64,000 nucleotides of DNA, taken from Aldehydirespirator sp965116965. Its GTDB lineage: Bacteria > Actinomycetota > Acidimicrobiia > Acidimicrobiales > Aldehydirespiratoraceae. Made by a program: the position numbers and the translations under genes. The notes beneath the pieces were generated by a model. The model had not been told where the DNA came from and ran no database searches. It saw only the letters and a program-made list of their open reading frames with translations. Numbering within the stretch: position 1 is the first letter of the stretch; each line of letters opens with the position of its first letter. The stretch covers positions 3,782,001 to 3,846,000 of the forward strand of contig OZ220743.1 of assembly GCA_965116965.1 (NCBI GenBank), in the 5' to 3' direction. This document shows positions 7,442 to 15,861 of the stretch, in pieces.

Positions 7442-8846
7442 ACGCCAAGCCGCTCCTCACGATCCCGGAACCGGGAACGATCAGACGCCGCCTGCCGACA
7501 GCGCAGCGGGTGCGCCTGCTCCGGTGCGAGCATCTGAACGAGCCGTCAACGGCTTCGACGCGGTGGTGGTCGGCGCGGGTGTGATCGGCGCGGCCATCGC
7601 CTTCGAGCTGGGACGGCGGGGACGGCGCGCCCTGTGCGTGGACAAGCTGCCGGCCGCCGGTTTCGGCTCCACCGTCAACTCGTGCGCCATCGTGCGCTTC
7701 ACATACTCCACCTTCACCGGCGTGGCCATGTCGTACGAGGGCCTGCAGTACTGGCTGGAGTGGCCCGACTACCTCGAAACCGGTGACGAGCTCGGCCTCA
7801 TCGCCTACAAGCAGTGCGGGATGGCGGCACTGAAGGATCCCGGCGGCCACTACCTGAAGGTGCTCCCCCACTTCGACGCGATCGGGGTTGCCTACGAGGA
7901 CTGGTCGACAGCGGAACTGCTGCGACGCATGCCAATCCTCGACCCCGGCGTCTTCGGACCGCCGAAGCGGCCCGACGACCCCGACTTCTGGGCCGACGCC
8001 ACCGAGGACCTGCCCGGCGCGATCTTCACGCCCGAGGCGGGCTACGTGAGCGACCCGCAGCTGACCACCCACAACCTGCAGCGGGCCGCGGAGTCCGCCG
8101 GTGCCGAGTTCCGCTTCGCCACCGCGGTGACCGGTATCGGCCGGAGCAACGGGCAGGTCACGAGCGTGACCCTCGACGACGGCACGACGGTGGCCGCTCC
8201 GGTGGTGGTGAACGTGGCCGGACCTCACTCGTACCTGATCAACCGGATGGCCGGCGTCTACGACTCGATGAACATCAAGACCAGGGCGCTTCGTCACGAG
8301 GTGCACCACGCGCCGGGGCCGTCCGCCTACGACTACGAGCGCGACGGCTTCAACATCGCCGACGACGACAACGGCATCTACTTCCGCCCGGAGACCGGCA
8401 ACCACATCCTGGTGGGCAGCACCGACCCCCGCTGCGACCCCCAGGACTGGGTGGACCCCGACGACTACGACCAGCGGCTGAGCGCCGAGCAGTGGGAGGC
8501 GCAGGTGCTGCGGCTCAGCCGGCGCCTGCCGCCGGTGGGCGTGCCCCACGAGCGCAAGGGCGTGGTGGACCTCTACGACGTGAGCGACGACTGGATCCCG
8601 ATCTACGACCGCACCGACCTCGACGGCTTCTACGTGGCCATCGGCACCAGCGGCAACCAGTTCAAGAACGCCGGCGTGGCGGGACACTGCATGGCCGAGC
8701 TCATCGAGACGGTAGAGGCCGGCCACGACCACGACGCCGACCCGCTCGTGGTCGAAGGCCGCTACACCGGCCTGCCCATCGACATGGGCACCTTCAGCCG
8801 CAACCGGGAGATCAACCCCAACTCGTCCATGTCAGTCCACGGCTGA
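7431..8846 (+). CDS. FAD-dependent oxidoreductase, DAO / sarcosine-dimethylglycine oxidase type
   Basis: A ~471-residue flavoprotein of the D-amino-acid oxidase fold that oxidises amines or N-methyl amino acids. FDAVVVGAGVIGAAIAFELGR is the N-terminal FAD-binding GxGxxG loop, and GTSGNQFKNAG near the C-terminus is the second FAD contact of the family. The start is uncertain: the GTG at 7431 overlaps the previous stop, while a GTG at 7524 begins ten residues before the FAD motif. The gene could feed on products of betaine demethylation (dimethylglycine, sarcosine), but the osmolyte genes are 6 kb away and no folate-binding domain is seen. The stop codon lies inside a 17-bp tandem repeat. Confidence 0.85.
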   Translation: MASERQAAPHDPGTGNDQTPPADSAAGAPAPVRASERAVNGFDAVVVGAGVIGAAIAFELGRRGRRALCVDKLPAAGFGSTVNSCAIVRFTYSTFTGVAMSYEGLQYWLEWPDYLETGDELGLIAYKQCGMAALKDPGGHYLKVLPHFDAIGVAYEDWSTAELLRRMPILDPGVFGPPKRPDDPDFWADATEDLPGAIFTPEAGYVSDPQLTTHNLQRAAESAGAEFRFATAVTGIGRSNGQVTSVTLDDGTTVAAPVVVNVAGPHSYLINRMAGVYDSMNIKTRALRHEVHHAPGPSAYDYERDGFNIADDDNGIYFRPETGNHILVGSTDPRCDPQDWVDPDDYDQRLSAEQWEAQVLRLSRRLPPVGVPHERKGVVDLYDVSDDWIPIYDRTDLDGFYVAIGTSGNQFKNAGVAGHCMAELIETVEAGHDHDADPLVVEGRYTGLPIDMGTFSRNREINPNSSMSVHG

Positions 8847-8881
8847 TGCCAGTCCACGGCTGATGCCAGTCCACGGCTGAC
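8833..8881 (+). repeat. 17-bp tandem repeat, nearly three units
   Basis: The unit CAGTCCACGGCTGATGC occurs at 8833-8849 and 8850-8866 and, cut short, from 8867. The first unit contains the oxidase stop codon, so each added unit repeats the same SVHG-stop ending. It fills almost all of the gap before the amidase gene. Confidence 0.9.
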
Positions 8882-8895
8882 AGGCGAGCCCGCCC

Positions 8896-10311
8896 GTGAC
8901 CGACGACCTGATCAGGCAGAGCGCCTGCGAGGTCGTGGCCGCTCTAGCCGCCGGCGACCTCCGCCCCCACGACGCTCTCGAAGCGGTGCAGGACCGGGTC
9001 GAGTCCGTCGACCCCGTGGTCAATGCGTTGCCGACCCGCTGCTTCGACCGGGCCCGGGATCACGCCGACCGTCTCATGGCAGTCCCGCCCGACGAACGCG
9101 GTGTGCTGGCCGGACTGCCTGTTCCCATCAAGGACCTCACGGCTGTCGCCGGCGTCCGGACGACTCACGGGTCACGGCTGAGGGAGGACTTCGTGCCGGA
9201 ACAGTCCGACGTCATAGTCGAGACGCTCGAAGCTCACGGCGCCGTCGTCTATGCCAAGTCGAACACCCCCGAGTTCGGGGCGGGCGGGAACACCTTCAAC
9301 GAGGTCTTCGGGTCCACCCGCAACCCCCACGACCTGCGCCTCACCGCCGGCGGGTCCTCGGGCGGGGCGGCCGCAGCGGTGGCCACCGGCATGGCCTGGC
9401 TGGCCCACGGCTCGGACCTGGCCGGCTCGTTGCGCACCCCCGCCAGCTTCTGCGGCATCACCAGCCTGCGCCCCTCGCCGGGACGCATCGCCAACGGACC
9501 GAGCGTCGTGCCGTTCCAGGTGCATTCTCAACAGGGACCGATGGCGCGCGACATCGGCGACCTCGCCCTGCTGGCCGACGCGATGGTGGGCGAGAGCCCC
9601 CGCGCCGGGCTCGGCAAGCCACCGCCGCAAGAGTCGTTCCGCAGCGCCGCAGCCGCCCCGTTGCCTCCGACCCGGGTGGCCTACAGCGTCGATCTGGGCG
9701 TCACCGAGACCGCCCCGGAGGTCGCCAAAGTGTGCGACCGGGCGATGCATGCCCTCGAGGGCGACGGCGTCGACATCGTCGTCGACCACCCAGACCTGTC
9801 CGAGGCGGCAGTGGCTTTCGACGTCCCCCGGGCCCTCATGTTCGCCACCCTCCTGGGAGCCGAACTCCCCCACGCTCGTGATGTCCTCAAGCCCGAGCTC
9901 GTATGGAACATCGAGCGGGGACTCGCTCTCGACGGCGACGCCGTACGCGACGCGACCGCGGCGCAAGGACGCGTCTTCGAGTTCGCCGCCGACTTCATGA
10001 GCGACTACGACCTGCTGATCTGCCCGGCTGCCAGCGTCTTGCCGTTCCCGGTGGAGGAGCGCTACGTCGGCTACCGCGCCGGGCGCCCGGTGAGCGACTA
10101 CTACCGCTGGCTGTCGATCGCCGCTGCCGTGAGCGTCACTACCCTGCCGGTCGTCACGATCCCCTGCGGCCGGACCGAGACCGGTCTGCCGGTGGGGCTC
10201 CAGTTGATAGGGCGGCCCCACGGGGAGCTTGAGCTCTTCTCCCTGGCCAGCCACGTCGAGCAGGTCCTAGGCACCAGCCCTGCCGTAGTCGACGCGCCCT
10301 CACCCGACTAG
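8896..10311 (+). CDS. Amidase-signature family amidase
   Basis: A 471-residue amidase of the Ser-cisSer-Lys type. The catalytic lysine is in LPVPIKDL, the cis-serine in the TAGGSSGGAAAAVA signature, and the nucleophile serine in GSDLAGSLRTPA. Length and order are normal for the family, and no export signal is seen. The GTG at 8896 is the start; GAGCC just before it is a weak ribosome site. It follows the oxidase by 49 bases and is probably in the same transcript. It hydrolyses an amide of unknown identity. Confidence 0.88.
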   Translation: MTDDLIRQSACEVVAALAAGDLRPHDALEAVQDRVESVDPVVNALPTRCFDRARDHADRLMAVPPDERGVLAGLPVPIKDLTAVAGVRTTHGSRLREDFVPEQSDVIVETLEAHGAVVYAKSNTPEFGAGGNTFNEVFGSTRNPHDLRLTAGGSSGGAAAAVATGMAWLAHGSDLAGSLRTPASFCGITSLRPSPGRIANGPSVVPFQVHSQQGPMARDIGDLALLADAMVGESPRAGLGKPPPQESFRSAAAAPLPPTRVAYSVDLGVTETAPEVAKVCDRAMHALEGDGVDIVVDHPDLSEAAVAFDVPRALMFATLLGAELPHARDVLKPELVWNIERGLALDGDAVRDATAAQGRVFEFAADFMSDYDLLICPAASVLPFPVEERYVGYRAGRPVSDYYRWLSIAAAVSVTTLPVVTIPCGRTETGLPVGLQLIGRPHGELELFSLASHVEQVLGTSPAVVDAPSPD

Positions 10312-10332
10312 CGCCGTCTCCGGCTGTGATGC

Positions 10333-10345
10333 TATGATGCGCGTA
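10333..10345 (+). promoter_or_regulatory. Leaderless promoter of the VapBC-like operon
   Basis: TATGAT at 10333-10338 ends six bases before the ATG at 10345. With standard -10 geometry the first transcribed base is the A of the ATG, so the message has no leader. No Shine-Dalgarno is present, in agreement. Confidence 0.6.
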
Positions 10346-10581
10346 TGCGCACCACAGTGTCCTTAGACGAACAGATCCATGAAGAGGCACGGCGCATCGC
10401 CTTCGAGTCTCGTCGAACACTCAGCGCGGTCATCAACGAACTCCTCGCCGAGGGCCTCAGGCAATTGACTCGACCCCCAGCGCGTCGCCGGCTAGGACAG
10501 CTCCGCGGCACCATAGTGATCGCCGACGACTTCGACGACACGCCCGCGGAGATCCTCGACTCGATCATCGAACCACTCTGA
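10345..10581 (+). CDS. vapB: Ribbon-helix-helix antitoxin (VapB-like)
   Basis: A 78-residue antitoxin. Residues 1-45 (MRTTVSLDEQIHEEARRIA...) are a ribbon-helix-helix DNA-binding domain. The C-terminal tail (TIVIADDFDDTPAEILDSI) is the acidic segment that typically wraps the PIN toxin. Its TGA overlaps the toxin ATG by one base (TGATG), the usual coupling in VapBC operons. It should bind its own promoter and neutralise the toxin. Confidence 0.85.
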   Translation: MRTTVSLDEQIHEEARRIAFESRRTLSAVINELLAEGLRQLTRPPARRRLGQLRGTIVIADDFDDTPAEILDSIIEPL

Positions 10582-10961
10582 TGGCGGCGCTGCTGCTCGA
10601 CACGCACGTCCTGCTGTGGGCCAACGAGGCACCGGAGCGACTCTCGGGCGAGGCTGTCGACGCGCTCGAAGATCCAGCCAACGATCTGTTCGTGTCATCG
10701 ATCTCGGTGGCAGAGATCGAGATCAAGCGCGCCCTAGGGAAGCTGGCCCTAAAGCACAGTTGCCGCACGCTGGCCGCACGGCTCGACGCCAACTGGCTGG
10801 ACTTGACGGCAGTTCACGCCATGGGCCTGCGAGCACTCCCTCACTTGCACGCCGACCCGTTCGATCGGCTCCTCATTGCCCAAGCTGTCGCCGAGGGCCA
10901 CACGCTCGTCACGAGCGACGACAAGGTGCTCGCCTACCCGGTCTCATCGCTGGCCGCATGA
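10581..10961 (+). CDS. vapC: PIN-domain toxin (VapC-like ribonuclease)
   Basis: A 126-residue PIN-domain nuclease. LLLDTHVLLWA holds the first acidic residue (D7), ISVAEIEIK the conserved glutamate, HADPFDRLLIAQA and LVTSDD the remaining acids. Magnesium-dependent RNA cleavage, often of tRNA or rRNA, is known for the family. It is translationally coupled to the antitoxin upstream. Confidence 0.88.
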   Translation: MAALLLDTHVLLWANEAPERLSGEAVDALEDPANDLFVSSISVAEIEIKRALGKLALKHSCRTLAARLDANWLDLTAVHAMGLRALPHLHADPFDRLLIAQAVAEGHTLVTSDDKVLAYPVSSLAA

Positions 10962-10994
10962 CCTCCCGGCCAACAACATCCCTCGCCGCCGCTC

Positions 10995-11318
10995 TCATCC
11001 TCGGCTCGGGCTGGTGCAGATGAAGACGGCCCCGCCGACGGTCAGCGGAGCGGGCCCGTCACCGAATCGCGCTCTCAGGATCTCGGTTACCCGCCCGGCA
11101 AGCCGGACACGGTCTGGCTCGGAATCGAACGCCATCTCGTAGTACGCAGTGCTCCGGTAGTAGTCGAGCACCGCATCGACGGCCGGGAAGGCGAGGACGC
11201 CCGACCACGGCTCGGCGCACACCCGTCGAAACGAGGCGGAGAGCTTGCGGTCACCGGATTCGGCATCGAAGTTGGTTGACATCCGCTCGACGAGCCGACC
11301 GCCAAGATCGGTCACGGC
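10995..11318 (-). pseudogene. C-terminal remnant of a class I SAM-dependent methyltransferase
   Basis: About 108 residues match only the end of a common actinobacterial methyltransferase family: GGRL near the start, FDAESGDRKLSASFRRV (compare the family's FxxENG...LxxHF), then FPAVDAVLDYYRSTAYYE and a closing TVGGAVFIC. The SAM-binding Rossmann half is missing. The remnant abuts the 3' end of the macro-domain gene and is in a different frame. An ATG at 11282 could start a 95-residue product, but a partial methyltransferase would lack its cofactor site. A deletion joining two genes is the simplest explanation. Confidence 0.5.
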
Positions 11319-11878
11319 CTTGGTGTGGGCATGCTGCAACCGAGGAGCGCCTGGTAAGCGTCGAGGGTCTGCTGGTTGAAGCACACGAAGCGCACGACCC
11401 GGACGCCGGTCGGAGTCGTCCGCACGGTGCTGACGGCAATGGCGGCGGCCGGCTCGGTGGGGTAGCCGTAGACGCCGGTAGAGATGGCCGGGAACGCCAC
11501 CGACTCGGCTCCGACCTCGTCGGCCCGGGCCAACGACTCCCGGTAGCACGACGCCAGCAGACCGGGCTCACCCTGGTTGCCGCCATGCCAGACCGGGCCG
11601 ACAGTGTGGATCACCCAACTGGCCGCCAGCCGGAAACCGGGCGTGATCTTGGCGTCACCGGTAGCACAGCCGCCCAGCCCCCGGCAGTGCTCAAGCAGTT
11701 CGGGTCCGGCTGCCCGGTGGATGGCCCCGTCCACTCCCCCGCCGCCCAGCAGCGACGAGTTGGCCGCGTTGACGATGGCATCCACCTGCTCGGCAGTGAT
11801 GTCTCCCAGCCCCGCCTCGAGTCTTGGCCCCGATCGATCGGCGTCCACACGAGCGGGCTCTCCATCCATGGCGGCCAT
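11312..11878 (-). CDS. Macro-domain protein (O-acetyl-ADP-ribose deacetylase type)
   Basis: A 188-residue macro domain that binds or hydrolyses ADP-ribose derivatives. The signature GDITAEQVDAIVNAANSSLLGG followed by VDGAIHRAAG, and later AFPAISTGVYGYP, match the YmdB-like subgroup that removes O-acetyl or mono-ADP-ribose groups. The N-terminal ~25 residues before GDIT are longer than usual, so the start may lie further in. It stands alone, next to a methyltransferase remnant. Confidence 0.88.
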   Translation of the reverse strand: MAAMDGEPARVDADRSGPRLEAGLGDITAEQVDAIVNAANSSLLGGGGVDGAIHRAAGPELLEHCRGLGGCATGDAKITPGFRLAASWVIHTVGPVWHGGNQGEPGLLASCYRESLARADEVGAESVAFPAISTGVYGYPTEPAAAIAVSTVRTTPTGVRVVRFVCFNQQTLDAYQALLGCSMPTPRP

Positions 11879-11926
11879 TCTGCCCGCTGAAGCCGGCAGA
11901 GATCTCGGTTCGGAGGGCTAAGACTC

Positions 11927-12760
11927 TCAGCCGGCGACGATGAGCGCGACGGCCGCCAGCGCGATCCCGAGTCCCAGCATCTGGACCCCTCGCAGTCTCT
12001 CCCGGAACACCAGCCACGCCCAGAACACCGTGGCGGCGGGGAACAGGGACGTGAGGACGGCCGCCACCGATGTCGACCCCAGCCGGGCCGCAGTCACGAA
12101 CAGCGCGTTTCCGGCCGTCACCAGTGCCGCGATGCCGATCATGTGGGGCCAGACGCCGCGAGACGCCGACAGAGGGAACCGCTTGGCGGCAATGATCACG
12201 GCCAGCACCACGAACCCGGACCCGCGCGCCGCCACAATCGGCCACAGGCCGCTGTCCTCGGACGTATTGGCGAGGCAGACCAGCAGCATCCCGACCCCGA
12301 CGGCGCCGCCCAGCCCGTAGAGCACGCTGGAGCCGACCGAGCCTCGCTGCTCGGAACGGGCCATGCTGACCAGCCCGATGGCCAGCAGCCCGAGCAGGAC
12401 CCCTGCGGTTGCGGTCGGCGACAGGGCGTCATCACCGAAGACTGACGCGACGATCACCGGCAATGCGGCCGCGCCCACGCCGGCCACCGGCGCCGCGATG
12501 CTGACCCGGACGCGGGCGTACCCCGCGTACAGCGCCACCAGACCGCCCGCCAACACCACGCCGCCCAGCGCCCCCCACGCCACATCGGCCATGTTCGCCT
12601 CGCCCACCACCACTAGCGAGGCCACGAACGCCAACACAAGGCCCACCAGACTGGAGGCGGCCGTCACGACGACCGGGTCGGCTCGCCGGCTGGCCAGACC
12701 GCCGAGAAAGTCCGATGTCCCCACTGACAGCGCGGCCAGCAATCCCAACAGCACCGTCAT
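11927..12760 (-). CDS. EamA/DMT-family membrane transporter
   Basis: A 277-residue, very hydrophobic protein with about ten membrane helices in two repeats of five, the normal size and design of drug/metabolite transporters. The end of the second repeat (FPAATVFWAWLVFRERL...QMLGLGIALAAVALI) is the typical EamA ending. Substrate unknown. It is a single-gene unit, divergent from thpR. Confidence 0.85.
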   Translation of the reverse strand: MTVLLGLLAALSVGTSDFLGGLASRRADPVVVTAASSLVGLVLAFVASLVVVGEANMADVAWGALGGVVLAGGLVALYAGYARVRVSIAAPVAGVGAAALPVIVASVFGDDALSPTATAGVLLGLLAIGLVSMARSEQRGSVGSSVLYGLGGAVGVGMLLVCLANTSEDSGLWPIVAARGSGFVVLAVIIAAKRFPLSASRGVWPHMIGIAALVTAGNALFVTAARLGSTSVAAVLTSLFPAATVFWAWLVFRERLRGVQMLGLGIALAAVALIVAG

Positions 12761-12873
12761 GACGACATCACCAGCGTGAGTCTGGCCGACTGATCGCCCC
12801 CTTGCCGAGGTCGCAAGGCGGGCGCAGCCACGACATCGGCCGCCCGGCCCAACTCGGCGCGTACTCTCGGAGC

Positions 12874-13356
12874 ATGCCGCGGCTGTTCGTCGCTGTCTGG
12901 CCGCCAGAGGATGTGCTGCGGGAACTGGTCGCCGTGCCGAGGCCCGCGGTGGACGGGCTGCGCTGGACCAAGCCCGGGCGGCTGCATGTCACCCTCCGGT
13001 TCCTGGGCCAGTGCGACGAGGCCGAGGTCCGGGCCGCCCTGGCCGCCACTCGCCTACCAGCGGCTCGGGTGACGCTGGGGCCGCGGGTCAAGCGGCTGGG
13101 ACGTGGCGTGCTGATGGTCCCGGTCCAGGGCCTCGACGACCTGGCCGCAGCAGTCGAGGCCGCCATCTCGCAGGTGGGCCTGCCGCCGGCCGACCATCCC
13201 TTCACCGGCCACCTCACCGTGGCCCGGTTCAAGCGCAAGCCCCCGCCCGGCTACCGGCCCACGCTGAAGGCGTCGTTCGCGGTCACGGAGATCGCGCTCG
13301 TGAGGACCGAGCCATCCGGCTCCTACACGAACGTGCAGCGTTTCGATCTGCGCTGA
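12874..13356 (+). CDS. thpR: RNA 2',3'-cyclic phosphodiesterase
   Basis: A 160-residue 2H phosphoesterase. The two catalytic H-x-T motifs are H38-V-T40 (HVTLRFLG) and H113-L-T115 (HLTVARFK), with MPRLFVAVWPPEDV at the start and TNVQRFDL at the end, as in ThpR. The ATG at 12874 was chosen because the family starts there; TACTCT ends six bases before it, so the transcript is probably leaderless. Confidence 0.9.
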   Translation: MPRLFVAVWPPEDVLRELVAVPRPAVDGLRWTKPGRLHVTLRFLGQCDEAEVRAALAATRLPAARVTLGPRVKRLGRGVLMVPVQGLDDLAAAVEAAISQVGLPPADHPFTGHLTVARFKRKPPPGYRPTLKASFAVTEIALVRTEPSGSYTNVQRFDLR

Positions 13357-13465
13357 CCGGCGATGACAAGGGGGCGGCTCAGGGCTGGAACTCGACGAAG
13401 CCCGGCAGCGATGGAGCCGTTGTCGGAGGCCACCGGCGACCGGGGTGGAAGCGTCGGGACAGGTC

Positions 13466-13771
13466 TCAGTCGAGCAGGGCGTCGGAGCGGACCCGGCGCC
13501 GCTCGGCCTCCTCGTGCTCAGCCAGCACCCGGCCGAACAGCTGGCGGGTGCACAGGTCGGCGCCCAGCGCGCCGTCTCGCGCCGACACCGCAGCCACCGC
13601 CCCGACGTCCACCGCCGCAGCCAGCGCAGCCGCGTCGAGGTCATAGGCCGTCACCGAGTAGCCCGCAGCCACCAGCCGCCGGCACATCGGCCCGCCCATG
13701 GTGCCCAGTCCCAGGAAGCCGACCCTTGGGCGGCCTCGGTCCGATCCCTGTCCCGGCGATGGATCGCTCAC
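13466..13771 (-). pseudogene. 3-hydroxyisobutyrate dehydrogenase-family gene with a large internal deletion
   Basis: 101 codons. Residues ~15-65 are the N-terminal NAD-binding part (VGFLGLGTMGGPMCRRL, VTAYDLD). The last ~30 residues (CTRQLFGRVLAEHE...SDALLD) resemble the C-terminal helix of the same family. About 190 residues between them, including the catalytic lysine, are missing, yet the frame is kept. It is probably a dead gene. Confidence 0.5.
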
Positions 13772-13782
13772 TGACAGCCAAG

Positions 13783-14151
13783 CTAGGCGAGGTCAAGCTC
13801 CAACACGAGCCTCAAGCCGGCCTCGATGCGCCACATGGTTGCAGCATCGACCCCTCCCACACGGTCGTCGAGACGCGCCTTGTCGATGGTCAACACCTGA
13901 GTCACGTTCGCAACCGAGTCTTGGCGAAGGCCCGAGTCAGCGCCCGAGAGCTCCACGTTGCCGGGTGACCGGGCCAGGTCGACGTTCGATGAGATGGCCA
14001 CGCCGACCACCGTGTTCAAGTCACTGATATTGAACGAGTCCGCCGATACGACCAACACCGGTCGCCGGTAGCCGGGCTCCGATCCAGCGGGCGGCGGCAG
14101 GTGCGCCCACCAGATCTCGCCCCTCGCCGGCACGGCCGGCACTGTCACCAC
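13783..14151 (-). CDS. MazF/PemK-family endoribonuclease toxin
   Basis: A 122-residue toxin with the family start RGEIWWAHLPPP, PVLVVSAD, and the basic/aromatic strands further on (NVTQVLTIDKARL). MazF proteins cleave mRNA at short sequences. It overlaps the upstream antitoxin gene by 7 bases, so translation is coupled. It is a diverged relative of the MazF copies at 24831 and 30594. Confidence 0.85.
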   Translation of the reverse strand: MVTVPAVPARGEIWWAHLPPPAGSEPGYRRPVLVVSADSFNISDLNTVVGVAISSNVDLARSPGNVELSGADSGLRQDSVANVTQVLTIDKARLDDRVGGVDAATMWRIEAGLRLVLELDLA

Positions 14152-14378
14152 TCCTCGCGCACGGCCTCGGATTGGGCAGCGGCCAGTCCGGGATCGAGAC
14201 GCGAGTCGACTCTGCTGTGCACCTCGTTGAGCCGTCGGGTGATCTCGCTGCGATCCTCGCGGCTCACGAGCAACGCGAGCGCCTCGGCGTAGAGCTGGGA
14301 GCGGGACAGCTTGCGGCGCTTGGCCAGACGATCGGCCTCCGCGAACAGCGGGTCGGGTATGGAGACGGCAACCTTCAC
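14145..14378 (-). CDS. Ribbon-helix-helix antitoxin of the MazF pair
   Basis: A 77-residue antitoxin: KVAVSIPDPLFAEADRLAKRRKLSRSQLYAEALALL is a ribbon-helix-helix domain and the rest is a charged toxin-binding tail. The GTG at 14378 was chosen because TATGCT ends exactly six bases before it, giving a leaderless message, and because homology starts at this residue. A longer start upstream would add an unlikely basic tail. Confidence 0.8.
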   Translation of the reverse strand: MKVAVSIPDPLFAEADRLAKRRKLSRSQLYAEALALLVSREDRSEITRRLNEVHSRVDSRLDPGLAAAQSEAVREEW

Positions 14379-14493
14379 AACGCGAGCATACCCGGTATGA
14401 CCGCCGCGCCGATTCGGTGCCGCCACGTCTCCGTCGGTCAGCCCGGCCGGCGCCCGATCGATGCCGGCTTCGTGCCGTTGGGGACTAGTGTCC

Positions 14494-15804
14494 TTAGACC
14501 AGGTCGAGGGGGTAGGTGGACAGGCGTTCGTGGCCGGTCTCGGTGATGAGGATCTGCTCCTCGAGCTTGACCCCCTCGCCGCCGGACTTCGGGCCCACGA
14601 AGGCTTCGACGCACATCACGGTGCCCGGCTCCAGTACGGCCTCGTATCCCTCTCTCCCCCAGCGCTCGCGGGTGAACACCGACGGGTACTCGTCGCACAG
14701 GCCTGCGCCGTGCGACAGCACCGTGTAGCAGTTGTAGTCGTCCAGCGACGGGTACCACGACCGCTGCGCCAGCTCGCGCACCGACGCTCCCGGCCCGTGC
14801 AGCTCGATGTTGCGCTCGATCTGCTCCCGGGCCAGCGACCACACATCCTGCTGGGCCGCAGACGGCGCGCCCCCGCCGCACAGCCACGTGCGGGAGACGT
14901 CCACGCACGCGCCGTAGGCGCACACCATGTCGGTGTCGAAGCCCATCAGCTCGCCGGCCTGGACCCGGCGGCTGCTGACCTCCTGGTACCACGGGTTGGT
15001 GCGGGGGCCCGACGCGAGCAGCCGGGTCTCGATCCACTCCCCGTAGCGGGCGAAGTTGCCGGCCTGCAGGGTCGCCCACAGTTCCATCTCGGTGACGCCG
15101 GGCTCGAACACCGCCCGCATGTCGCCGATGGCGGCCTCGCAGGCGTGGACCGCGCAGCGCATGGCCGCGATCTCCTCTGGCGACTTGACCACGCGGGCCT
15201 CCTCCATGAGCGACCAGGCGTCTACCAGGCACACTCCGTGAGCCTCCAGCGCCCGCATCCCGATCAGGTCGAGATGGTCGACCGCCAGACGGCGGTCGCC
15301 CCGCCCGTGCTCCGCCAACAGGTCGGCGATCTCTTGAGCCCACCGGTCGGCTACCTCCGGAGCCCGGGTCCCGGCGTAGAAGTAGATGTACGACAATCCC
15401 GGCCTGATCTCGTCCACCACCTCTGAGTGGGTGTCGAGGAACTCTCCCTTCGAGAACTCGAACAGCACCACCGGCCCGTCGGTGGCCACGAAGGCGTAGC
15501 GCACCGCGTTGTGCATCGTCCAGATCGACATGTTGGTGGTGTCGGTGGCGTAGCGGATGTTCAGAGGGTCATACAGCAGTGCGGCGTCGCAGCCCGCGGC
15601 CCGCAGTTGCGAGCGCACCCGCTCGATCCGGTAGCGCCGGATCGCCGTGCGGTCGGGCAACCGCAAACCGGCTGCGACCCACTCCGCCTCCAGTTCGGCG
15701 CCAGGCCCCAGGGAGTGCATATTGCGGTCCCCGTGGTCGAGCAGCCACTCCGGCGGCTCCCCACGGTCAGCCCCGATCCTTGGACGATGCCTCGGTCCAG
15801 CCAC
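14494..15804 (-). CDS. dddP: DMSP lyase, DddP type (M24 peptidase fold)
   Basis: A 436-residue M24-fold protein that matches DddP, which cleaves dimethylsulfoniopropionate to DMS and acrylate, rather than a prolidase. Diagnostic blocks are DPLNIRYATDTTNMSIW, GEWIETRLLASGPRTNPWYQ, SHGAGLCDEYP and KLEEQILITETG. All metal ligands known from DddP align here as D290, D292, D302, H365, E400 and E415, and the catalytic aspartate aligns as D371. The GTG at 15804 gives ~50 residues before the first conserved block, as in known DddP. It is divergent from an MttB-family gene and near betaine transport genes, which fits methylated-osmolyte use. Some DddP-like proteins have untested activity, so an assay is needed for certainty. 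Confidence 0.8.
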   Translation of the reverse strand: MAGPRHRPRIGADRGEPPEWLLDHGDRNMHSLGPGAELEAEWVAAGLRLPDRTAIRRYRIERVRSQLRAAGCDAALLYDPLNIRYATDTTNMSIWTMHNAVRYAFVATDGPVVLFEFSKGEFLDTHSEVVDEIRPGLSYIYFYAGTRAPEVADRWAQEIADLLAEHGRGDRRLAVDHLDLIGMRALEAHGVCLVDAWSLMEEARVVKSPEEIAAMRCAVHACEAAIGDMRAVFEPGVTEMELWATLQAGNFARYGEWIETRLLASGPRTNPWYQEVSSRRVQAGELMGFDTDMVCAYGACVDVSRTWLCGGGAPSAAQQDVWSLAREQIERNIELHGPGASVRELAQRSWYPSLDDYNCYTVLSHGAGLCDEYPSVFTRERWGREGYEAVLEPGTVMCVEAFVGPKSGGEGVKLEEQILITETGHERLSTYPLDLV

Positions 15805-15861
15805 GGCGAGATTCTGCCCTGTTGCCGACGCCTAGTGGTGACTCCACTAAGGTCGCTAGCA

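Noticed and set aside
8833..8881. CRISPR-like repeat
   Set aside because: The units are 17 bp, tandem and without spacers.
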